Shown: piece after piece, positions 7,524 through 13,110 of the stretch
How positions within the stretch are numbered: the stretch's first letter is position 1
Layout: each line of letters opens with the position of its first letter
Assembly (NCBI GenBank): GCA_044348665.1
Contig: JBIKSI010000061.1
Span: 1 to 19,108, forward strand
Reading direction: 5' to 3'
DNA: 19,108 bases
Source of the DNA: M2408 sp044348665
GTDB lineage: Bacteria; Bacteroidota; Bacteroidia; Flavobacteriales_D; Crocinitomicaceae
The notes under the pieces: model-generated
What the model saw: the letters and a program-made list of their open reading frames with translations, nothing else
Databases searched by the model: none
What the model was told of the DNA's origin: nothing
Program-made: the position numbers and the translations under genes

Positions 7524-7730
7524 ATGGCAATTATTGTAAACCTAGACGTGATGATGGCTAAACGCAAGATGTCACTCAATGAATTGTCTGAAAAAGTTGA
7601 CTTGACCTTAAGTAATTTATCCATTCTAAAAACTGGAAAAGCGAAGGCAATTAGATTCAGTACCTTGGAAGCAATTTGCCAAGCTCTTGATTGTCAACCA
7701 GGAGATATTTTGGAATTTAAAGAAGATTAA
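7524..7730 (+). CDS. Small Xre-family (YozG-like) HTH transcriptional regulator
   Basis: This 68-aa protein is almost entirely a Cro/C1-type helix-turn-helix. It carries MSLNELSEKVDLTLSNLSI and LEAICQALDCQPGDILEF, the recognition and dimer-side helices of the short YozG-like group. It starts 3 bp after the end of the interrupted DUF2975 frame, an arrangement usual for DUF2975 genes, so the two are an operon and the regulator probably controls its own locus. Unlike its partner it is intact. The target site and signal cannot be read from the sequence. Confidence 0.88.
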   Translation: MAIIVNLDVMMAKRKMSLNELSEKVDLTLSNLSILKTGKAKAIRFSTLEAICQALDCQPGDILEFKED

Positions 7731-7860
7731 TACAATTTTAATATCCTGATTATTATTCTTTTAAAATTTCTCAATTTTTATGCTTGCATATTAAAAATAA
7801 TAGGTAAATTTAAACGCTTTAAAACACAAAACATTCTTGATTACTATAAATTTAAGTAAA

Positions 7861-9123
7861 ATGAATGAACGAAAAAAAATTATTGTAATCGGCGGTGGAT
7901 TCGCAGGTTTACAATTTATAAAAAACATTAATTCCAATTTATTTGATGTTTTGCTTATTGACAAACTCAATCACCATCAGTTTCAGCCACTTTTTTATCA
8001 AGTTGCGACTTCACAATTAGAGCCGGCAAGTATTTCCTTTCCATTTCGTAAAATATTTCAAAAGAAAGAAAATTTGCAAATCAGAATGGCAGAAGTACTT
8101 GAAATTCAAGGAAAAAACAATAAAGTACACACTTCTTTTGGAGACTTTTCTTACTACTATTTAGTGATTGCAACTGGATGTAAAACCAATTTTTTCAACA
8201 ACCATAATATAGAAAAAAATTCATTTACGCTTAAAAGCACTTACGATGCAATAACGGTTAGAAATCATGTGTTGCAATTGTTTGAAGATTATATTTCAAG
8301 CGATGCGGACGATAAAGAAGCCATGTTGAACATTGTGATTGCTGGAGCTGGACCAACTGGCGTTGAAATGGCAGGAGCTTTTGCAGAAATAAAATCACAC
8401 ATTTTACCAAAAGATTACCCTGGAATCGACTTTTCAAAATTAAAAATCACACTTGTTGAAGGAAGTCCAAATACTTTAAACAGCATGAGTGAAAACGCCA
8501 AAAAAGCTTCTCGTCAGTATTTGGAAAACATGGGGATTGAAATTTTTACGCAAGTTCATGTTTTAGATTTTGCCGACGACATCGTTAAACTTAGTACTGG
8601 AAAAGAAATAAAATCAAAAACCTTAATTTGGGCAGCAGGTGTTACGGGAAATTTCATTCCTGGCATTGATGAAAAATTAGTTCAACGTGGAAATCGAATC
8701 AAAGTCAATCGCTATAATTTAGTTGAAAACACAAAAAATATTTATGCAGTGGGCGACATTGCTTACATGGAAACAGAAAAGTATCCAAATGCGCATCCAC
8801 AATTGGCAAATGTAGCGATTAATCAAGCGAAAAACTTGGCAAAAAACTTGAAATTATCACTTGAAAATAGAGAGCTTAACAAATTCGAATACAAAGATTT
8901 AGGATCCATGGCAACCATTGGTAAAAACAAAGCGGTTGTTGATTTACCTAACTACAAATTCAAAGGCTTTTTCGCTTGGTTCATTTGGATGTTTTTGCAC
9001 TTAATGCTGATTCTTAGCGTTAAAAACAAACTGATTATTTTTATCAATTGGGCTTGGGCATACATCACGAAAGACACTTCTTTGAGATTAATTCTAAACA
9101 AACCAAAAAATACGGTAAAATAG
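7861..9123 (+). CDS. ndh: Type II NADH dehydrogenase (NADH:quinone oxidoreductase)
   Basis: This 420-aa FAD-dependent oxidoreductase passes electrons from NADH to the quinone pool without pumping protons. The FAD-binding GGGFAG is at residues 11-16, and the NADH-binding GAGPTG at 162-167. A second flavin-contact motif lies at YAVGDIA. The NHHQFQPLFYQVAT segment (37-50) is typical of NDH-2. The C-terminal third contains FFAWFIWMFLHLMLIL and IIFINWAWAYI, the amphipathic segments that fix the enzyme to the inner membrane. ATG at 7861, directly before MNERKKIIVIGGG, is chosen over a TTG at 7837. It is monocistronic, with a probable terminator near 9184-9209. It differs from the related thioredoxin reductase downstream by lacking a CxxC. 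Confidence 0.92.
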   Translation: MNERKKIIVIGGGFAGLQFIKNINSNLFDVLLIDKLNHHQFQPLFYQVATSQLEPASISFPFRKIFQKKENLQIRMAEVLEIQGKNNKVHTSFGDFSYYYLVIATGCKTNFFNNHNIEKNSFTLKSTYDAITVRNHVLQLFEDYISSDADDKEAMLNIVIAGAGPTGVEMAGAFAEIKSHILPKDYPGIDFSKLKITLVEGSPNTLNSMSENAKKASRQYLENMGIEIFTQVHVLDFADDIVKLSTGKEIKSKTLIWAAGVTGNFIPGIDEKLVQRGNRIKVNRYNLVENTKNIYAVGDIAYMETEKYPNAHPQLANVAINQAKNLAKNLKLSLENRELNKFEYKDLGSMATIGKNKAVVDLPNYKFKGFFAWFIWMFLHLMLILSVKNKLIIFINWAWAYITKDTSLRLILNKPKNTVK

Positions 9124-9183
9124 AAAAGGGCAAACAATTAAATATTTAGGGGGGAAAATAAATTTTATCAATAATATTTGAAC

Positions 9184-9209
9184 AGGAACGTTTTTTGTCC
9201 CTTTTTGTT
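9184..9209 (+). terminator. Probable ndh terminator
   Basis: AGGAAC (9184-9189) pairs with GTCCCT (9197-9202) with one A-C mismatch and a 7-nt loop, followed by TTTTGTT. It lies about 60 bp after the ndh stop. The stem is short. Confidence 0.4.
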
Positions 9210-9328
9210 GTGAAAAACTGAAAATGAAATTGGAAATCGTTAATAATTGAATTAGCTGAAAGCTCAATGAAAATTATCGATTTGCAATGAATGAAAGTTT
9301 TGAGAAACAAATAGGACTAGCCTTTTTG

Positions 9329-9357
9329 CTTACTTTTTTGGCAATGAAAAAAGTAAG
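9329..9357. repeat. GGCAATG-loop hairpin, copy 1
   Basis: CTTACTTTTTT and AAAAAAGTAAG form an 11-bp perfect stem around the loop GGCAATG. The same loop caps a different stem at 15815-15839. An ACTAG follows a similar spacing upstream in both copies (about 9316-9320 and 15804-15808). Confidence 0.75.
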
Positions 9358-9532
9358 AGATAAATTCCTGTTTATTAGTGCATTAAACTTAATGATAGCA
9401 GTATTGTATTATTCATCAGTAAATTTAATTTCATTTCACGTTTATTTTGTAGAGAATGAATATGTCCTGGCAAATAGAAATCTTAAATCTAGAAATAAAT
9501 ATTTTCTATCACAATTTATTGGATTTTATACT

Positions 9533-9540
9533 TAATTTTG
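9533..9540 (+). promoter_or_regulatory. Promoter box for trxB
   Basis: TAATTTTG is an exact TAnnTTTG box 60 bp before the trxB ATG. No TTG is present at the ideal minus-33 spacing, so support is the box alone. Confidence 0.45.
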
Positions 9541-9600
9541 TGAAGCAAAGAGTTAATTCTTTCAATGTAAATCTTAAAATTTCAAACTAAAATAGATAAT

Positions 9601-10551
9601 ATGAACAATCCAGAAAAAGTTAAATGCCTTATTATTGGTTCAGGTCCAGCAGGTTATACTGCAGCAATTTATGCAGCAAGAGCTGATATGAAACCTGTTA
9701 TGTATCAAGGAATGCAACCAGGCGGACAATTAACAACAACCAATGAAGTGGAAAATTTCCCTGGTTACCCTGATGGCGTTACAGGTCCAGAAATGATGTT
9801 ACAATTAGAAGCCCAGGCAAAACGTTTTGAAACAGACATTCGTTTTGGTTTTATTAATAAAGTAGATTTTTCAGGAGAAATACACAAATGCTGGACAGAA
9901 GATGGTCATGAAATTCATGCTGAAACAGTGATTATTTCCACTGGTGCATCTGCAAAATATTTAGGCTTGCCTTCTGAACAGAAATACCTTGAAATGGGTG
10001 GTGGAGTTTCAGCTTGTGCTGTTTGTGACGGATTTTTCTACCGCGGACAAGAAACTGTGATTGTTGGAGCTGGAGATTCAGCATGTGAAGAAGCACATTA
10101 TTTGTCGAAATTATGTACGAAAGTGACAATGTTAGTTCGTAAAGATGAGTTCAGAGCTTCAAAAATCATGGCGGATCGTGTAAAAAACACTGCTAATATT
10201 GAAATCCTATTCAATACGGATACAGTAGAAGTTTTAGGCGACGGAAGTGGAGTTACAGGTGCACATGTGAAAAATTCAGTGACTGGTGAGGAAAAAACGA
10301 TTCCTTGTACTGGTTTCTTTGTTGCAATTGGACACAAACCAAACACAGATATTTTCAAAGATTACATCAATTTAGATGAAGTTGGATACATCAAATACCA
10401 AGAGCCAGGAACGTCATTAACAAATGTGCCAGGAGTATTTGTTGCGGGTGATGCAGCAGATAAAAGATACCGACAAGCAATTACAGCTGCAGGAACAGGT
10501 TGTATGGCCGCTTTGGATGCAGAAAGATATTTGGCTGCAAAAGGTCATTGA
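9601..10551 (+). CDS. trxB: Thioredoxin reductase (NADPH)
   Basis: This 316-aa low-molecular-weight thioredoxin reductase keeps thioredoxin reduced with NADPH and FAD in the cytoplasm. The FAD-binding GSGPAG is at 13-18 and the redox-active CAVCDG at 139-144 (Cys139, Cys142). NADPH-binding GAGDSACEEA (157-166) and the final FAD motif VAGDAADKRYRQ complete the set. Length and motif order match E. coli TrxB. It follows the NADH dehydrogenase but has its own promoter box and a 477-bp gap, so it is probably a separate transcript. No thioredoxin gene is in the window. Confidence 0.96.
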   Translation: MNNPEKVKCLIIGSGPAGYTAAIYAARADMKPVMYQGMQPGGQLTTTNEVENFPGYPDGVTGPEMMLQLEAQAKRFETDIRFGFINKVDFSGEIHKCWTEDGHEIHAETVIISTGASAKYLGLPSEQKYLEMGGGVSACAVCDGFFYRGQETVIVGAGDSACEEAHYLSKLCTKVTMLVRKDEFRASKIMADRVKNTANIEILFNTDTVEVLGDGSGVTGAHVKNSVTGEEKTIPCTGFFVAIGHKPNTDIFKDYINLDEVGYIKYQEPGTSLTNVPGVFVAGDAADKRYRQAITAAGTGCMAALDAERYLAAKGH

Positions 10552-10640
10552 TTAGTTAGTAATTACCAATTATTAGTTCGTAAATAAAGTTTTTTCCATT
10601 AGAAAGAATAATATTTTCAATAAAATAAATTGTCATAATA

Positions 10641-10748
10641 AGACTCCAGAGGAGTCAAACATTAGTAACGGAGGACTTTAGTCCTCCGTAAAGAAATAAG
10701 AATAAATTGGTTTTGGCGGAAGTTTTTGCTCCAAAAACTATGACAAAA
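10641..10748 (+). repeat. Three-hairpin intergenic repeat, copy B
   Basis: This is the ungapped counterpart of 6752-6859. Hairpin 1 is GACTCC/GGAGTC with loop AGA (10642-10656). Hairpin 2 is ACGGAGGAC/GTCCTCCGT with loop TTTA (10668-10689). Hairpin 3 is AGTTTTTG/CAAAAACT with loop CTC (10721-10739), followed by ATGACAAAA. In hairpin 2 the second pair of the shared 8-bp stem is G-C here and T-A in copy A, a compensatory change. Confidence 0.85.
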
Positions 10749-10789
10749 TCAAAACTGTTCCACATCTGACCAGGAATCTAAATATTTAT

Positions 10790-10812
10790 ATTCGAATAAA
10801 TCGAATTTTTTT
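10790..10812 (+). terminator. Weak terminator-like hairpin downstream of trxB
   Basis: ATTCGA (10790-10795) and TCGAAT (10801-10806) form a 6-bp stem with loop ATAAA, followed by a run of seven T. The stem is short and AT-rich, and it lies 240 bp after trxB. Confidence 0.4.
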
Positions 10813-10882
10813 AAGTTAGTTATAATCTAATAGTGATAAATAACATAATCTGACAGGCTAAAATTAACGCTTATAATAATCT

Positions 10883-10916
10883 AAAGTTGAATCAATTTGG
10901 TTCAACTTTTATTTTG
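10883..10916 (+). terminator. Terminator-like hairpin before the flavin reductase promoter
   Basis: AAAGTTGAATC (10883-10893) pairs with GGTTCAACTTT (10899-10909) as an 11-bp stem with one T-G pair and loop AATTT, then TTTATTTTG. The stem is good. Which transcript it ends is unclear, since trxB stops over 300 bp upstream. Confidence 0.6.
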
Positions 10917-10928
10917 ATAATAACTTTG
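10897..10928 (+). promoter_or_regulatory. Possible upstream promoter of the flavin reductase operon
   Basis: TAACTTTG (10921-10928) is an exact minus-7 box with TTG at 10897-10899 and a 21-nt spacer. The TTG lies in the terminator hairpin at 10883-10909. It is weaker than the second box at 10975. Confidence 0.4.
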
Positions 10929-10952
10929 TTCAAAACTAGTTTTAAATCTTAT

Positions 10953-10982
10953 TTGAAAAATTAAAAAATGAAAGTAACTTTG
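10953..10982 (+). promoter_or_regulatory. Near-perfect Bacteroidota promoter for the flavin reductase gene
   Basis: TTG (10953-10955, within TTTG), a 19-nt spacer and TAACTTTG (10975-10982) reproduce the Bacteroidota consensus. The ATG at 11000 is 17 nt after the box, so the leader is very short. Confidence 0.75.
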
Positions 10983-10999
10983 TATTCTATAAAAAATCT

Positions 11000-11893
11000 A
11001 TGATTTCATTTGATCCAAAAGAACTTCCTGTACCAAGAGTTCATCAACTTTTATTAGGTGCTATTGGTCCAAGACCAATTGCTTTCGCCTCTACCATTGA
11101 TGAAAATGGCAACTCAAACCTGTCACCTTTTAGTTTTTTTAATGTATTTAGTGCAAATCCACCAATTTTAATTTTTTCTCCTGCGAGAAATGGAAGAACA
11201 AATACCACAAAAGACACCTACAACAATGTGAAAAATGTTCCAGAAGTTGTCATTAATGTGGTAACGCATGATATTGTTCAACAAATGAGTTTATCTAGTT
11301 CTCCCTACCCTTCTGATGTAGATGAATTTGTGAAGGCTGGATTTACACCTTTAAAATCTGATTTAATCAAACCTTTTCGAGTGGCAGAATCACCTGTTCA
11401 ATTTGAATGTAAGGTGAATCAAGTGATTGAACTAGGCGATGGCGGCGGAGCAGGAAATTTAGTGATTTGCGAAGTGGTAAAAATTCATGTGAAAGAAGAA
11501 GTTTTAGATGAAAATGGTCAAATTGATCAATTTAAAATAAATCTTGTTTCAAGAATGGGCGGAAATTGGTATTGCCATGCAAACGAGCAATCCATGTTTG
11601 AAGTTCAAAAACCATTGACCACCATAGGAATTGGTTTTGATGCCTTACCAAAAGATATTTTACAAAGTACCGTTTTTTCAAAAAATGACCTAGCACTTTT
11701 GGCTAGTGTGGAAGAAATTCCTAATGAAACAGAAGTAAATGAATATAAATTGTTGGAATTAAGTGAAATTTTTGTATCTTTAGAAGATAATCCACAAAAA
11801 TTGGAGCTCACCCTTCATGAAAATGCAAAGGATTTAATAAAAAATAATCAAATAATCGACGCTTGGAAAACCTTGTTGTCTTTTAATAATTAA
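11000..11893 (+). CDS. Flavin reductase-like FMN-binding split-barrel protein
   Basis: This 297-aa protein has the flavin reductase-like split-barrel domain in about residues 15-190. The opening GPRPIAFASTIDENGNSNLSP, followed by FFNVFSANPP and GRTNTTKDT, is the usual FMN-phosphate-contacting region of this family. The C-terminal ~100 residues carry an additional segment common to the longer members. Such proteins bind FMN and reduce it with NAD(P)H or act as flavin-dependent reductases; the substrate is not readable here. It sits behind a near-consensus promoter and is 25 bp upstream of the DUF3127 gene with no terminator between, so the two are likely cotranscribed. Confidence 0.85.
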   Translation: MISFDPKELPVPRVHQLLLGAIGPRPIAFASTIDENGNSNLSPFSFFNVFSANPPILIFSPARNGRTNTTKDTYNNVKNVPEVVINVVTHDIVQQMSLSSSPYPSDVDEFVKAGFTPLKSDLIKPFRVAESPVQFECKVNQVIELGDGGGAGNLVICEVVKIHVKEEVLDENGQIDQFKINLVSRMGGNWYCHANEQSMFEVQKPLTTIGIGFDALPKDILQSTVFSKNDLALLASVEEIPNETEVNEYKLLELSEIFVSLEDNPQKLELTLHENAKDLIKNNQIIDAWKTLLSFNN

Positions 11894-11918
11894 AAAATAA
11901 AGTTTAAAATAAAAAAGT

Positions 11919-12311
11919 ATGTTTAAATTACAAGGTGTAGTAAAAGTTGTTAGCCCAACAGTTGCAGTTTCTGAAAAATTTTCAAAAAGAGAATTTGTGG
12001 TAACAGACAGTTCTTCTATGTATCCGCAAGATATTATGTTTCAATTAACACAAGACAAATGTTCATTGGCAGATGGAATTCAAGTAAATGACCAAATTGA
12101 AGTTTCTTTCAATTTACGTGGTCGTGAATGGACAAGTCCACAAGGTGAAGTGAAATATTTCAATACTTTAGAAGCTTGGAGAATTGACAAAATGGGAGCT
12201 AATAATGGTGGTGGAATTCCTGCTTCTGGTCCTTCTGCAATGAATCTGAATCCAATTGCTGCAACTCCAGAAATGACAACAACTAAGGCTGAAGATGATT
12301 TGCCTTTCTAA
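11919..12311 (+). CDS. DUF3127 protein with SSB-like acidic C-terminal tip
   Basis: This 130-aa protein matches the DUF3127 family, recognised from MFKLQGVVKVVSP and GREWTSPQGEVKYFNTLEAWRI. Predicted beta-rich residues 1-93 are compatible with an OB-like fold. They are followed by a Gly/Pro/Ser/Thr-rich linker (about 95-122) and an acidic end, EDDLPF. This architecture copies single-stranded DNA-binding protein, whose tip DDIPF recruits repair proteins. A role in ssDNA binding is therefore an inference; no function is established for the family to my knowledge. It follows the flavin reductase gene by 25 bp and ends at a strong terminator. Base composition is like its neighbours. Confidence 0.85.
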   Translation: MFKLQGVVKVVSPTVAVSEKFSKREFVVTDSSSMYPQDIMFQLTQDKCSLADGIQVNDQIEVSFNLRGREWTSPQGEVKYFNTLEAWRIDKMGANNGGGIPASGPSAMNLNPIAATPEMTTTKAEDDLPF

Positions 12312-12329
12312 TTAACATTATAATGAACT

Positions 12330-12364
12330 AAAAGCCTTTTCAATATTTGATTAGGCTTTTTTTT
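12330..12364 (+). terminator. Strong intrinsic terminator after DUF3127
   Basis: AAAAGCCT (12330-12337) pairs with AGGCTTTT (12353-12360), with an inner TCAA/TTGA mini-stem (12340-12350). A run of eight T (12357-12364) follows. It lies 19 bp after the stop. Confidence 0.88.
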
Positions 12365-12424
12365 GACATGTATAAATTAAATCCAACAAAGTTTATTTCT
12401 ACCTCTAAAAACAAAATATTTCCT

Positions 12425-12432
12425 TATTTTTG
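12425..12432 (+). promoter_or_regulatory. Promoter box directly before an apparently leaderless gene
   Basis: TATTTTTG is an exact TAnnTTTG box ending 4 nt before the ATG at 12437, so the predicted transcript starts at or next to the start codon. No good minus-33 TTG was found. Confidence 0.45.
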
Positions 12433-12436
12433 CTAC

Positions 12437-12994
12437 ATGTTAAGAAAAGTAATCCCTGCATTTTTTCTACTTGTGTTTTTTACACAGGTTTTGGGTTTTA
12501 CCGTATATTTTAATCATGAAAAAAATAAAATTAGAAAAGAACTAAAAACCATTATCAAGGAAGGAGTTCCTGAAAATCAACTTATCAAGTTCAAATTTAC
12601 ACCCAAACAATTTTCTAAATTAAATTTCATTAAGAAAAAGGAATTTAAAATTGGAGAAAATTATTATGACATCGTTTTTAAATCGCTCGACAAAAAGGGA
12701 AATATTTTACTCAAGTGTGTCAATGATAAACAAGAAACTATTTTATTTAAAAATCTGACGCAAAATGTAAATTTTAACCTTGGTAATGAGCCAAATAAAT
12801 CACCTTTAAAGATCGTGTTTTCAATTGTAGAAAAGCCATTTCTGGGAAATACGCTCATTCCTAAAATCAATTTAAAACCTAATTATTTTCTAGAAAATAA
12901 ATCCTTTTTTTCTTATTCATTTTTCGCCAAAAACAGAGCGATTCATGTAGATATTCCTCCTCCAAAACATTCATTATTTGAAACTTTGTCTTAA
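12437..12994 (+). CDS. Uncharacterised membrane-anchored protein next to a TonB receptor
   Basis: This 185-aa protein has one N-terminal membrane segment (VIPAFFLLVFFTQVLGFTVYF). A charged, Lys-rich domain of about 80 residues follows, with ELKTIIKEGVPENQLIKF, FNF-type pairs (FTPKQFSKLNF) and a beta-rich KEFKIGENYYDIVFKSLD. It ends in a Pro-rich HVDIPPPKHS. ATG 12437 is chosen because a longer frame from TTG 12347 would begin inside the terminator of the previous gene. I recall similar small proteins next to TonB receptors in other Bacteroidota, but I know no function. Its position 116 bp before the receptor, on the same strand, suggests a linked role in uptake. The topology is probably periplasmic with an inner-membrane anchor; a cleaved signal peptide is also possible. 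Confidence 0.75.
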   Translation: MLRKVIPAFFLLVFFTQVLGFTVYFNHEKNKIRKELKTIIKEGVPENQLIKFKFTPKQFSKLNFIKKKEFKIGENYYDIVFKSLDKKGNILLKCVNDKQETILFKNLTQNVNFNLGNEPNKSPLKIVFSIVEKPFLGNTLIPKINLKPNYFLENKSFFSYSFFAKNRAIHVDIPPPKHSLFETLS

Positions 12995-13060
12995 TTCCTT
13001 TCGACAAAAAACTATTGCATTCTGTTGATCCAGTAAATGAATGAATACGAATGCCAAGAT

Positions 13061-13091
13061 AAATCTCTCTATTTCTAGGGAGAAATTTTTT
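13061..13091 (+). terminator. Hairpin with T-run 20 bp before the TonB receptor start
   Basis: AAATCTCTCT (13061-13070) pairs with GGAGAAATTT (13079-13088), with one C-A mismatch and one T-G pair, and runs into six T. It may end the upstream gene, or act as an attenuator in the receptor's leader, since no TAnnTTTG box was found between it and the receptor ATG. Confidence 0.5.
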
Positions 13092-13110
13092 ATTACTCAA
13101 ATTTCAAATA

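Larger units (their letters stand above)
9124..9600. other. Non-coding gap between ndh and trxB
   Basis: This 477-bp gap holds a weak terminator (9184-9209), a GGCAATG-loop hairpin (9329-9357) and the trxB promoter box (9533-9540). An 82-codon open frame at 9287-9535 crosses the hairpin and resembles no family I know; it is judged spurious. Nothing else was recognised. Confidence 0.55.
10552..10999. other. Non-coding gap between trxB and the flavin reductase gene
   Basis: This 448-bp gap holds repeat copy B (10641-10748), two terminator-like hairpins (10790-10812 and 10883-10916) and two TAACTTTG promoter boxes. The roughly 70 bp between the hairpins has no visible gene. No coding frame was accepted. 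Confidence 0.6.

Noticed and set aside
7837..7860. Eight extra N-terminal codons on the NADH dehydrogenase from a TTG
   Set aside because: ATG at 7861 gives the usual short lead into the FAD-binding GGGFAG motif.
9287..9535. An 82-codon open frame between ndh and trxB
   Set aside because: It crosses the GGCAATG-loop hairpin repeat, shows no known family, and overlaps the trxB promoter box. Its composition is that of non-coding AT-rich sequence.
10813..10882. A small RNA gene between two terminators
   Set aside because: No TAnnTTTG box or other promoter precedes it and no conserved fold is visible; kept only as a remark within a finding.
12347..12436. N-terminal extension of the membrane-anchored protein from a TTG
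   Set aside because: It starts inside the terminator of the previous gene and upstream of the promoter box; the natural hydrophobic N-terminus begins at ATG 12437.
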